This document shows, in pieces, positions 7,424 to 15,337 of a stretch of DNA of 25,408 bases. A model generated the notes under the pieces. The model saw only the letters and a program-made list of their open reading frames with translations. It was not told where the DNA came from and did not search any database. The stretch spans positions 1 through 25,408 of the forward strand of contig SKOZ01000026.1 of assembly GCA_007119795.1 (NCBI GenBank), given 5' to 3'. This stretch comes from Planctomycetales bacterium (GTDB taxonomy: Bacteria > Planctomycetota > Planctomycetia > Pirellulales > Thermoguttaceae). A program made the position numbers and the translations under genes. How positions within the stretch are numbered: position 1 is the first letter of the stretch; every line of letters begins with the position of its first letter.

Positions 7424-8004
7424 CCAAGACGCCGAGGCTGATCCTGGCCAGCCGATCTCCGCGGCGCCGCGAGCTGCTCGCCGAGGCAGGATACGACTTC
7501 CACGTTGAACCCCCTACGCTGGCCGCCGAGTGCGGCGTCTGCAGCGGCGAGACGCCTCCCGAGCTTGTGGCCCGCCTCGCTTGGCAGAAGGCCGAGGATG
7601 TCGCCCGGCGGCTGGAGGAGGGGTTGGTCCTGGGCTGCGATACCGTGGCGGAGCTCGACGGCACCGTTCTCGGCAAGCCTGCCGACGAGGACCATGCCCG
7701 CCGCATGTTGCGGGCCCTGCGGGGGCGCGAGCACCGCGTCTACAGCGGTCTATGCCTCTGGCCGATCACCAATGGCGAGCCCCGCGTCGGCGTTGCGGCA
7801 ACCCGGCTGCGCATGGATGCCGTCGACGAGGCCGAACTGGAGCATTACCTCGCCAGCGGTCTCTGGGAGGGCAAGGCGGGTGCGTTCGGCTATCAGGACC
7901 GCACCGGCTGGCTGCACATCCTCGAGGGGAGCCCCTCGAACGTGGTCGGTCTACCGATGGAGCTGCTCGCCGAGATGCTCGCCGAGGCGGGCGGTTCGGG
8001 CTGA
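7420..8004 (+). CDS. maf: Maf-family nucleoside triphosphate pyrophosphatase
   Basis: House-cleaning enzyme that hydrolyses non-canonical or selected nucleotides (family members act on dTTP/UTP or m7GTP) to monophosphates in the cytoplasm. The 194-residue protein has the family blocks LILASRSPRRRELL (7-20), the catalytic-site GCDTVAELDGTVLGKPAD, AxxMLRALRGREHRVYSGLCL and YLASGLWEGKAGAFGYQDR. The arginines after ASRSPRR and the aspartate in the CDTV motif are as expected. Its ATG overlaps the stop of the small zinc-ribbon gene, so it is probably coupled to it. The subfamily (YhdE-like or YceF-like) cannot be settled by eye. Confidence 0.93.
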   Translation: MTKTPRLILASRSPRRRELLAEAGYDFHVEPPTLAAECGVCSGETPPELVARLAWQKAEDVARRLEEGLVLGCDTVAELDGTVLGKPADEDHARRMLRALRGREHRVYSGLCLWPITNGEPRVGVAATRLRMDAVDEAELEHYLASGLWEGKAGAFGYQDRTGWLHILEGSPSNVVGLPMELLAEMLAEAGGSG

Positions 8005-8091
8005 CGCCCGATCGCGGCAGGGCGCTCCCTGGAGGTCCGGGCGGCCTCTGCTCCCCGCGGGGCGCGCGGTCCGCCCGAGTCCCGCGCTGCG

Positions 8092-8128
8092 CCTGCGGGC
8101 CGGGGAGCCGGGGCTCCATGCCCGCAGG
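8092..8128. terminator. Compound palindrome between convergent maf and HU gene
   Basis: CCTGCGGGC (8092-8100) pairs perfectly with GCCCGCAGG (8120-8128). Inside the loop GGAGCC (8104-8109) pairs with GGCTCC (8112-8117). The result is one long two-tier hairpin, equal on both strands, placed between two convergent genes. It lacks a T-run but is well placed as a bidirectional terminator. Confidence 0.55.
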
Positions 8129-8154
8129 ACGCAGTGGCGCGGTGGAGCGGGGGT

Positions 8155-8478
8155 TCAGATCATGTCCTTTAGGCCCTTCAAGGGGCGGACCTGGACCTTG
8201 TTCCGGGCGGGCCGAGCGGGCCTGTCCATGAACTCACCCGGCTTGAAGGGATTGGGGACGTTCTTCTGCGCCGGCCGCGCAGGGACCTTCTTCTTGGTGA
8301 TCTTCACCAGTCCGGGAATGGCGATGGCGCCGGCGCCGCGGGGGCCGAGGTTCTTCTTGATCTCGGCTGCCAGGGCCTCCATCACTTCGCCGACCTGCTT
8401 CTTCGTCAGGCCCGTCGAATCGGCGATGCTCTTGAGTACCTCGGTCTTGGTGGGGGGTTTCTTGGCTGCTTTGGCCAT
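8155..8478 (-). CDS. HU-like DNA-binding protein with atypical arm and tail
   Basis: Nucleoid protein of the HU/IHF family. Residues 10-60 fit the HU helical dimerisation body (TKTEVLKSIADSTGLTKKQV, then EVMEALAAEIKKNLG and AIAIPGLVKITKKKVPAR). The usual beta-arm GRNPxTGE region is replaced by a Pro/Arg-rich stretch (NVPNPFKPGEFMDRP, then a basic RPARNKVQVRPLKGLK tail), so DNA contacts may differ from E. coli HU. 107 residues (HU about 90). The basic, Lys-rich N-terminus (MAKAAKKPPTK) also fits. Two tandem ATGs (8481, 8478) follow a GGAGGAG Shine-Dalgarno; either may be used. Single gene, convergent with maf. Confidence 0.82.
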   Translation of the reverse strand: MAKAAKKPPTKTEVLKSIADSTGLTKKQVGEVMEALAAEIKKNLGPRGAGAIAIPGLVKITKKKVPARPAQKNVPNPFKPGEFMDRPARPARNKVQVRPLKGLKDMI

Positions 8479-8568
8479 CATCAAGCTCCTCCATGTGAGG
8501 CAGGAAAAAGGGGTGACACGGGTTCCCGCCGGCCGTGCGGCGGGTGTCCGTCCGTCGTCCGGACGGGA

Positions 8569-8598
8569 TAAGTAAAGTATCTTCACCGGAAAAAGCAA
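8569..8598 (-). promoter_or_regulatory. Putative promoter for the HU-like gene
   Basis: On the minus strand TTGCTT (8598-8593) is followed by an 18-base spacer and TACTTA (8574-8569). It sits in an A/T-richer island in otherwise GC-rich sequence, about 90 bases upstream of the start codon. The -10 match is only moderate. Confidence 0.3.
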
Positions 8599-8619
8599 GC
8601 GGTCAGGGGCCCAAAACCC

Positions 8620-8661
8620 GGGAAAATGCGGGAAATAGTGCCCCGAGGGGCCATTTTTCCC
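8620..8661. repeat. Nested inverted repeat in the HU/infA gap
   Basis: GGGAAAATG (8620-8628) pairs with CATTTTTCCC (8652-8661) with one bulged base, and the loop contains GCCCC-GA-GGGGC. It could be a cruciform or an RNA hairpin; its role is unknown. Confidence 0.4.
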
Positions 8662-8845
8662 CAGATTTCCTGCCTCGACGGCCCGGGGAGCCCCAAGAAA
8701 GCCCCTCCGGCCGGCACCGCCGCGGGCGAAGACGACCGGGGCGCGCGGAGGCTCCCTGCTGGTCCGAAACCCTACTTCGGCTGGATTGGAAAGAAGCCTC
8801 GGCGCTGTCCGAGAGATGCCGGTGGCGCCTGCATGGGGGTGGGTC

Positions 8846-8873
8846 TGGACGGGGCGCCGTTACGTGGTAGGAT
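8846..8873 (+). promoter_or_regulatory. Possible promoter for infA
   Basis: TGGACG (4 of 6 matches to TTGACA), 16-base spacer, TAGGAT (8868-8873, 4 of 6). It would give a leader of about 165 bases. Weak call. Confidence 0.25.
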
Positions 8874-8929
8874 GGGGGAATTGCCGAAGCCCGCCTCACC
8901 GGTTCGGGCGTCGCCATTGCGGGGCCGGC

Positions 8930-8958
8930 CGCCGCCCGGCTCTCTCTCCAGGGCGGCG
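8930..8958 (+). promoter_or_regulatory. GC-rich hairpin in the infA leader
   Basis: CGCCGCCC (8930-8937) pairs perfectly with GGGCGGCG (8951-8958) across a 13-base pyrimidine-rich loop, about 90 bases before the infA start. It could act as a leader structure; no known family was recognised. Confidence 0.35.
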
Positions 8959-9045
8959 CAAGCCCCGGGAGACACAACACCCGGCCGTCTCTGCGCGCGC
9001 GGTGCTCTCGGCTTGGGTTCCGGGTCCAGACAGGTCAATCGTAGT

Positions 9046-9267
9046 ATGCCAAAAAAGGAAGAAGCACTCGAGGTCGAGGGCGTTGTCACCGAGGCCCTCG
9101 CCAATACGCGGTTCCGCGTACAGATCGACGGTGGGCATACGATCATCGCCCACGTCGCCGGCCGGATGCGGAAGCATTTCATCCGCATCGTTCCCGGCGA
9201 CCGCGTGCGGGTGGAGCTCTCCCCCTACGACCTCGAGAAAGGCCGAATCACCTACCGCGAGAAGTAG
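9046..9267 (+). CDS. infA: Translation initiation factor IF-1
   Basis: Small OB-fold protein that binds the 30S A-site with IF-2 and IF-3 during initiation. The 73-residue protein shows the family blocks [63 protein letters not shown]. Length and motifs are standard. The ATG at 9046 gives [12 protein letters not shown], matching the usual N-terminus; no strong ribosome binding site is seen (AGGTC lies about ten bases upstream). Here it stands alone rather than in the ribosomal protein cluster where infA is often found. Confidence 0.96.
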   Translation: MPKKEEALEVEGVVTEALANTRFRVQIDGGHTIIAHVAGRMRKHFIRIVPGDRVRVELSPYDLEKGRITYREK

Positions 9268-9299
9268 GTTTCCGTTCCATCAGAGGCCGCCGCCGTGCC

Positions 9300-9347
9300 G
9301 GGAGGTAGAAGGGCGCCCTCCCTTCCATCGGTGCGGACGTGCGCACC
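9300..9347. terminator. Two hairpins between convergent infA and the DUF4340 gene
   Basis: GGGAGG (9300-9305) pairs with CCTCCC (9317-9322), followed by GGTGCG (9330-9335) pairing with CGCACC (9342-9347) across a 6-base loop. They lie 30-80 bases after the infA stop, and about 65 bases past the end of the convergent gene. No T-run is present. Confidence 0.4.
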
Positions 9348-9411
9348 ACCCGCGACAGCTTCGCAGGCCGCTGAAGACGGGGTGGCCCGACCATCCCCAT
9401 CCCTCTCAGAA

Positions 9412-11193
9412 TCACGGCTCCGCCACTTCGGCTTCTTCTTCGGGGGCGAGTGTGCCGATTTCTTCCTCGGGCGCGCCGAGTTCTTCTTCGGGCGCAAGGA
9501 TGTCTAGCTCGTCTTCAGGCGTGAGTGTGTCGAGATCCTGCTTCAGGTGGTCGAAATCTTCGGGGAGAAGGCCTTCGAGGGGGCTGGCTTCCCTCGGCTC
9601 AGCCTCCAAGTCGTAGTCTTCACCGGGGACGGGATCGAAGAACTCCCAGTCCTCGCCAGCCTCCTCAGGGGCCTCGTCGTCGGCCTCCTCCACGCGGAAG
9701 ATGGCGTCGCGGCTCAGGTGGATCTTCTCGAAGACGTCGTTGGGGATCACGTAGTACCAGTCGGCGAAGCGCGCGTTGAGCTGTTCGACCCGCTCGCGCC
9801 CGGCCGCCAGCGTCTCCTCGTATTCGTCGCGTCTGCGCTGGTTCTCGCGCTCGATCCGCTCCCGCTCGGCGGCCAACTCCTCCGCTGTCGGCGTCGGCGC
9901 TCTCTCCTCCTCGTCGGCTGCGGCCTCGTCCCCCTCTTGGCCCGCTTCCTCCTCCGGGTTGGCGGGCTCTTCCGCGGCCTCGGCATCCTCGGGGGGGGCC
10001 TCGGGGAGTGCCTGGAGTGCGGGCTGGGGTATGATCGCTTCGTTGAAGCGCGTGGTGACCATGATGTAGCGGTTGTGGCCGGTAGGCGATTCGTCATCCT
10101 CTTCGCGGGCGGAAGCCGCGCCGGTGGCGATGTCGCCGAAGCGGAGGATATACTCCACGCCGTCACGCATGGTGACCTGGATGTCGCCCTCGACGGAGAA
10201 GAGCTCGAACTGGCCGGGGGCCGTCTGCCCCATGAGGAATCCGCGGGCGGCCAGGGATTGGAGCGTCTCTTCGTCGGCGGCGAGTTGCTCGCCCGCCTGC
10301 AGGTCGGCGCTGAGGCCGCCCGGTTTGCGGGCCACGTCGACGATCCGCAGGTTGTCGAGGTTGTTGCGGAGCTCGTTGAGCCGGTCGACGTCGAGCTCCT
10401 GCCCCTCCGGCATGGAGAGGTCGCGCCAGCCGGCGTCGACCGCCTCGCGGAATGTCTCGAGCGTCCAGCGGGGTTCGGCCTGGTCGTCGTAGCCGAGGGT
10501 GATATCGTGCCGCTCGTTGAGCGCCCCGCGGAGCTGGTCGATGCGGTAGTCGCGGATGCGGACGCGGCGGATATCGAAGGGGTTGAGCTGGAGGAGATCC
10601 TCCTCGATCCAGTCCTCGAAGCGGGAGGAGAGGGATCGGATATCGAGCTCCACGACGAAGACGAGGTTCTCTCCGGGTCGGCGGACGTAGCGCTGGTTGG
10701 GGCGGTCGGGGACCTCGCGGCCGACGATCATGGCCGCCAGGTCGCGGCCGCGGGCATCGGCGACTTGCACGCGGCGGCCGACGCCCCTGGCGCCCGCGGT
10801 GACCGCATCGGAGTCCGGGTCGAGGACGCCGAATTCCCCGTGGTCGCCGACGGCGTCGCCGGCCACGTCGAGGATCGTCAGGTCGGCCAGGGTGGCGGCG
10901 ATGTCGCCGAGCTGGCGCTCGGCGTCGGCGGGATAGTAATGGTGGGAGGGGATCGACCAGAGGCCGTTCTGCCGCGCGACGACGAAGCGGCGGACGGGCG
11001 AGGCGGCCGCTTCGTCGAAGGTGACGATCTCCAGCCGATCGGCGGCGCGCACGCCCTCGAAATGGGGGAAGAGCTGCTGGCCACGGATCTCAAGGGGATC
11101 GGCGAAGTAGCTCCGCGGCCGGACCGCCCAGGCGGTCGCCACGGAGAGCAGGGCGATGACCACGAAGAGGATCGTCTTGGTCGTCTCGTTCAT
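9412..11193 (-). CDS. DUF4340 protein of the Gld-like ABC operon
   Basis: 593-residue protein with one N-terminal membrane helix (residues 7-24) and a large, probably periplasmic, body. The part up to about residue 230 fits DUF4340 (repeated beta units such as LWSIPSHHYYPAD, FGVLDPDSD, IVGREVPDRPNQRYVRRPGENLVFVVE). Later come a Glu/Ala-rich, probably coiled-coil segment (about 400-480) and a very acidic tail with repeats of the form APEEE. DUF4340 genes commonly lie beside GldG-like ABC genes, as here: it is third in the operon, 74 bases behind the permease gene, with GAGG about six bases ahead of its ATG. The molecular function is unknown; a role as an extracytoplasmic partner of the transporter is inference. 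Confidence 0.85.
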   Translation of the reverse strand: MNETTKTILFVVIALLSVATAWAVRPRSYFADPLEIRGQQLFPHFEGVRAADRLEIVTFDEAAASPVRRFVVARQNGLWSIPSHHYYPADAERQLGDIAATLADLTILDVAGDAVGDHGEFGVLDPDSDAVTAGARGVGRRVQVADARGRDLAAMIVGREVPDRPNQRYVRRPGENLVFVVELDIRSLSSRFEDWIEEDLLQLNPFDIRRVRIRDYRIDQLRGALNERHDITLGYDDQAEPRWTLETFREAVDAGWRDLSMPEGQELDVDRLNELRNNLDNLRIVDVARKPGGLSADLQAGEQLAADEETLQSLAARGFLMGQTAPGQFELFSVEGDIQVTMRDGVEYILRFGDIATGAASAREEDDESPTGHNRYIMVTTRFNEAIIPQPALQALPEAPPEDAEAAEEPANPEEEAGQEGDEAAADEEERAPTPTAEELAAERERIERENQRRRDEYEETLAAGRERVEQLNARFADWYYVIPNDVFEKIHLSRDAIFRVEEADDEAPEEAGEDWEFFDPVPGEDYDLEAEPREASPLEGLLPEDFDHLKQDLDTLTPEDELDILAPEEELGAPEEEIGTLAPEEEAEVAEP

Positions 11194-11267
11194 GGGGGCC
11201 TCGAAGAGTGACTTCCATCAATTGGTTCTGAAGGGGAGCAGCGAGCCGCCGCCGGCTCGCCGCCGTC

Positions 11268-13961
11268 TTAGCGGAGCCGGGAGCGGGACACCCCCTCCGT
11301 CTCGCGGACCTTGCGGCTGATGAAGACCACCATGCCCACGAAGAGGAGCGGCAGGGAGGGGAGCACCACGGCCAGCATCTTGTAGCGATCCTGCACGCGG
11401 CGGACCTGGCGGGTGAGTTCGCGCTCGATGGCGGTCAGCTCGCGGTCCCGCTCCTGGGCAAGCTGCTCGAGGCGGATTTCCAGACGGCGCTCCCACTCGC
11501 CCCGGGCCATGGCCACTTCGCGGATCATCTGGAGTTCGTCGGCGAATTCCCGCTCCTGAAGGTCGGCGATCCGCTTGGCGAAGGCGTCGCGCTCCTGCTG
11601 CTCGGCCTGCTCGAACTTCTCGTGGAGCGCTTCGCGGGTGCGGTCGGCGGCGCGGCGGGCATCGCTGGTGTGCTCCTCGAGGCGGGTCAGCGTCCGGTAG
11701 CGGGGCCGCCGCACCCGCAGCTCCAGGAAGCGGTCGTCGCCGGCGAGCTTGTCGAGGACGTTGAGCACGAAGGGCACGTTGTCGAAGTTGAAGTGCAGCC
11801 CTAATTCAGGGATGTCCCCCTGCTCGCGGAGGAGGAAGAGCTGCCGGGAGAGGGCGTCGATGTCGGCGACCACCACGGCGTTGACCTCCGCGCCGTCCGC
11901 CCCGTTCTCGGCCCCCGGGTTGGGGGCCGCGCTGCGGACGTGTGCCGCCAGCACGTAGGGAGTGCTCGTGGGGATGCGGCGGGGATTGGGGTTCAACTGC
12001 CCGACGGGGCCCATCTGCATGAGGTCGTTGAGCTGGACCGCAAAGGTGTTCGTCCCCGTCTGCACGAGGGGCGTGAAGTCCGTATTCGCCTCCGCGGCGT
12101 ACTGGCGGATCAGCGAACCGGGATAGGGGAAGAGGAGCTGCTGGAGGCCGGCACTGATGCGGCTCTCGGGGTTGAAGGGGTGCCGCACCTCGTCGTCGGC
12201 GAGGTCGTCGTCGATGAAGACGAATTCTTCGTTCAGCCCGCCGACCATGGGGTAGGGGTTGTAGGCCTGGGCGACGATCTGGGCGTCGTTGAAGGTCAGC
12301 CCCAGGAGCCGCCAGAGGCGGTTGATGTCGCCCTTCGGCGGCGGCTGTTGCATGCCGAACATGGCCATCTGCTGCGGTGCCCGCCGGGGCATGCTCGTGC
12401 CGGGGACGGGGACGAAGGCGGGGAAGGGGTCTTCGAATATGGCCGTCGGCTGCCCGCCGGCCACCGCGTCGACGAAGTGTTCCAGCTCCTCCGGCCCGAG
12501 GGACGAGGGCTGCACGGCGAGGAGCACGTCGTACTGCTCGGTGATCGGCTCGCTGGGGTCGACCCGGACCACCTCGTACTGCTTCTCCAGCTCGGCGATG
12601 ATCGGCCAGGGCTGCCCGGGAGTCATCGTCTGCATGTCGAAGCCGCCGAAGAGGTCGGCGTCGGTCTGCAGCACGCCCAGGCGGCGCTGCTCCTGCTCGG
12701 TTACCGTGGCGATGGAGCGGACCAGTTCGTACTCCACCGGGATGCCGCGGTCGATGAAGGGGAGGATCACTTCGTTGGTCCCCGACGTCACGGCCACGCC
12801 CAGGAAGATCGGCTCCTGGGTGATCGTGCCGCGGACCGTGGCGGTGACCCGGCGGGGGGTGATGCCGTAGCGTCGCTCGGCGAGCTCGGCGGCCTCGCTG
12901 AGCGGTTCGGTGGCGTTCTCGCGGACCTCGATGTTGCCCCCGCCGAGCGCGGCGAGTTCCCGGAGCGTGTTCAGCAGGTTCAGCCGCGTCTGGGCATAGA
13001 TCTCGGGCACCGCGGGGCTGACGAAGGCCTCGATCTGTACGGGGCGGGTGAAATCGATGCCGCGGATCAACTGCCGCGTCTCGCGCGCCAACGAAGCCGT
13101 TCGCTCTGCGGTCGTATCGGCCCGCAAGTCGAAGCGCTGCACGAGGAACACCAGGGCCGTGGCCGTCACCACCAGGGCCATGAACCGCGCCGCGTAGTGG
13201 CCGGCGGCCTTCCAGCCGGCGGCGCCGCTCCAGCCGCCCCACCAGTGCCGCCGGCCGATGAGGACCATGGAGAGGTAAAGCATCACCACCACGATGGCCG
13301 CGAAGTAAACGACCCCCGCCAGGGTCACCACCCCGCTGGCGAAGTCGCGGAGGCGTTCGCCGAAGCTCCACGCCTTCACTGCCAGCGCCGTTCCCGGGTT
13401 CATGAAGGCCTCGGCGTAAATCAGGACCACCAGCGGCACGTTGAAGAGGGCGCCCAGGATGTAGGCGATCGTGAGGTTGGCCGTCAGGAACGAGGCCGCC
13501 ATGCCCACGGCCAGCATGGCGATCCCCACGAGCCAATAGCCGAAGTAAGTGGAGAGGAAAAGCCCTCCATCGGGGGAGCCGAGCGAGATGAGGACCAGGT
13601 AGTTGCAGACCAGCGAGAAGAGGAGCGAGGCGGTGAAGATCCCCACGGCCGCCAGGTACTTCCCGGTCACCACCTCGCGGTCCGAAGCGGGGGCCGTCAG
13701 GAGCAGCTCGTCGGTCCCCTCGCGGCGCTCTTCGGCCCAGATGCCCATGGTGATCGCCGGCACGAAGACCAGCATGATCCACGGAAAGACCGCGGTGAGC
13801 TGATCGAGATTGGCGAGGTTCAAGCTGAAGAACCGCGGGCTCCAGAAGGCGCCGATGGCTCCCAGGACCACGAAGACGAGGATGAACAGGTAGCCCAGCG
13901 GATTGGCGAAGTAGCTGACGAAGTTCCGCTTGAAGATGGCGTAGATGACGTGTGTGCTCAT
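11268..13961 (-). CDS. ABC-2 permease fused to GldG-like auxiliary protein
   Basis: 897-residue fusion. Residues 1-237 are a GldF-like ABC-2 permease with six hydrophobic segments (about 22-40, 58-75, 103-127, 139-160, 164-185, 209-235) and the family hallmark EERREGTDELLLTAP-SDREVVTGKYLA (77-104). A further helix (about 258-275) begins a GldG-like part with an ABC-transporter auxiliary domain (about 300-560), a late FVLNVLDKLAGDDRFLELR-type block, a basic/acidic coiled coil (about 770-850) and a C-terminal helix (about 865-887). In Bacteroidetes GldF and GldG are separate proteins. The ATPase gene lies upstream and the DUF4340 gene downstream, all on the minus strand. It does not by itself imply gliding motility; related cassettes are common in non-gliding bacteria. 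Substrate unknown. Confidence 0.9.
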   Translation of the reverse strand: MSTHVIYAIFKRNFVSYFANPLGYLFILVFVVLGAIGAFWSPRFFSLNLANLDQLTAVFPWIMLVFVPAITMGIWAEERREGTDELLLTAPASDREVVTGKYLAAVGIFTASLLFSLVCNYLVLISLGSPDGGLFLSTYFGYWLVGIAMLAVGMAASFLTANLTIAYILGALFNVPLVVLIYAEAFMNPGTALAVKAWSFGERLRDFASGVVTLAGVVYFAAIVVVMLYLSMVLIGRRHWWGGWSGAAGWKAAGHYAARFMALVVTATALVFLVQRFDLRADTTAERTASLARETRQLIRGIDFTRPVQIEAFVSPAVPEIYAQTRLNLLNTLRELAALGGGNIEVRENATEPLSEAAELAERRYGITPRRVTATVRGTITQEPIFLGVAVTSGTNEVILPFIDRGIPVEYELVRSIATVTEQEQRRLGVLQTDADLFGGFDMQTMTPGQPWPIIAELEKQYEVVRVDPSEPITEQYDVLLAVQPSSLGPEELEHFVDAVAGGQPTAIFEDPFPAFVPVPGTSMPRRAPQQMAMFGMQQPPPKGDINRLWRLLGLTFNDAQIVAQAYNPYPMVGGLNEEFVFIDDDLADDEVRHPFNPESRISAGLQQLLFPYPGSLIRQYAAEANTDFTPLVQTGTNTFAVQLNDLMQMGPVGQLNPNPRRIPTSTPYVLAAHVRSAAPNPGAENGADGAEVNAVVVADIDALSRQLFLLREQGDIPELGLHFNFDNVPFVLNVLDKLAGDDRFLELRVRRPRYRTLTRLEEHTSDARRAADRTREALHEKFEQAEQQERDAFAKRIADLQEREFADELQMIREVAMARGEWERRLEIRLEQLAQERDRELTAIERELTRQVRRVQDRYKMLAVVLPSLPLLFVGMVVFISRKVRETEGVSRSRLR

Positions 13962-14035
13962 CGTTCCGTTCGAGGGATGCCGGGGGAGGGATAGTCGGAT
14001 GGGGGCGAGGGCCGCAGGCTGCTTCCCGGGGCGGG

Positions 14036-14785
14036 TCAGGCCGTGGCGGAAAGCTCCCGGAACCGCTCTTCCAGGTGCCTGCCTTCCCTGGCGAACTTGT
14101 GGATGGGGCCGTCGAAGATCAGCCGTCCTTCGTGAATGAAAAGCACGCGGTCGGCCATGGCTTCGACTTCCTGGAGGATGTGCGTGGATACGAGGATCGT
14201 GCGGTTGGTCCGCAGGCGGCGGAGCGTCTCGCGGACCTCGTGGATCTGGTTCGGGTCCAGGCCGGCAGTCGGCTCGTCGAGGACGAGCACCTCGGGCTCG
14301 TGGAGCAGGACGAGGGCCATGCCGACCCGCTGGCGGTAGCCGCGGGAGAGCTTGCCGATCGGCTTGCCGATCACCGCCCCCAGGTCGCAGAGCTCGACCA
14401 CCTCGTCGATCCGCTGCTGCTTCTTCACCCCGCCGAGGCCGCGGGCATCGGCGAAGAACCGCAGCAGGCCCCGTGGCGACATATCGCGGTAGAGAGGGCC
14501 GTTCTCCGGCAAGTAGCCCAGCCGCCGCGCCGCCTCGATGCGTTGCGTGGCCACGTCGAAGCCCGCGATCCGGGCCACCCCGGCGCTGGGCGCCAGATAG
14601 CCGGTGAGGAGCTTCATGGTCGTGCTCTTGCCGGCCCCGTTGGGACCCAGGAAGGCTACCACCTCCCCGCGCGAAACCTGGAAGGAAACGTCGCGGACGG
14701 CGGCGAAATCGCCGTAGAACTTCGAAAGGCCCTGGGCCTCGATCGTCACGGCCTGCGCGTCTGCGGCGGGGCGTTCAGGGGACAT
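14036..14785 (-). CDS. ABC transporter ATP-binding protein, GldA-like
   Basis: Cytoplasmic ATPase subunit of the same transporter. The 249 residues hold Walker A GPNGAGKST (47-55), the signature LSRGYRQR (146-153, a Gld/NatA-type variant of LSGGQ), Walker B VLVLDEPTAGLD (166-177) and the switch histidine in STHIL (H202). The Q-loop region is around YLPENGPLYRDM (91-102), typical of ABC-2-type drug/polysaccharide/Gld ATPases. First gene of the three-gene operon, 74 bases ahead of the permease fusion. GAGG lies about 9-10 bases upstream of the ATG and a TATAAT-containing promoter about 135 bases upstream. Confidence 0.93.
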   Translation of the reverse strand: MSPERPAADAQAVTIEAQGLSKFYGDFAAVRDVSFQVSRGEVVAFLGPNGAGKSTTMKLLTGYLAPSAGVARIAGFDVATQRIEAARRLGYLPENGPLYRDMSPRGLLRFFADARGLGGVKKQQRIDEVVELCDLGAVIGKPIGKLSRGYRQRVGMALVLLHEPEVLVLDEPTAGLDPNQIHEVRETLRRLRTNRTILVSTHILQEVEAMADRVLFIHEGRLIFDGPIHKFAREGRHLEERFRELSATA

Positions 14786-15337
14786 GGTCGTTCGCCTCTT
14801 TTCTGTCGTTCCGCCTTGGTCCGTCGTTCGTGCAGCCGGTCCCGACGCCGAGCCCGACCGGGCTCCGGCGAGGACCGCCGCTGGGCCCTACCCCAGCGAT
14901 TCCCGCGTGTCGAAAAGCGCCATTATAATCCTCTCAAGCGGTGTGGCCATAGCGATCGCACTGCGGTTTTCGCGTCGCGGCGGCGGCGAGGCCCGTCGCT
15001 TACTGCCAGGGGGAGAAGCCCGCCCGCCGCATCGGCGACGACCGGAAACCACGTGCCGCGCACCCTTTATGCTCCCTACGCTCCCGGGCCGCCGAGGGAT
15101 CGGTAGAAAACCAGTAGCCTGCGACGTTGGCTCTCCGGCCTTCCGCTTGATCGAGCGGTCCAGGTGCCCCGGGCCGCCGTCCCCTGGCTTCCCCTCCGGC
15201 TGTCGGTGCCGGAAAGTGGCGGGTAGAATGCCCAGCACCGAGCCAAGCCGGCGGGCCGCGCGCGCGGGAACCCGCTACCGCGCAACCGGTCCCCAGCGCA
15301 GCTCGCCCACCAGTCCCCCGCTCTCGAAGGATCCCGC
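14786..15337. other. Divergent intergenic region between the ABC operon and aroB
   Basis: About 550 bases without a credible gene; the short open frames are Arg/Pro-rich shadows. It contains a TATAAT-like box used best on the minus strand (listed), and toward aroB a possible TAGAAT -10 at 15224-15229 with a poor -35 (CTGTCG, 18-base spacer). Confidence 0.55.
14922..14949 (-). promoter_or_regulatory. Putative promoter of the ABC/Gld-like operon
   Basis: On the minus strand TGGCCA (14949-14944, 4 of 6 matches to TTGACA), a 16-base spacer and a perfect TATAAT (14927-14922). The box is part of an ATTATAAT palindrome, so it also reads TATAAT on the plus strand, but no -35 is seen in that direction. 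Confidence 0.45.

Larger units (their letters stand above)
8482..9045. other. Divergent intergenic region between HU gene and infA
   Basis: About 560 bases without a credible gene. It holds putative promoters for both flanking genes, a nested inverted repeat (8620-8661) and a GC-rich hairpin (8930-8958) in the probable infA leader. The open frames here are shadows with biased Arg/Pro/Gly composition. Confidence 0.6.

Noticed and set aside
11940..13994. 684-codon plus-strand frame opposite the ABC permease fusion
   Set aside because: No domain or signal; the minus strand gives recognised transmembrane and GldG-type sequence throughout.
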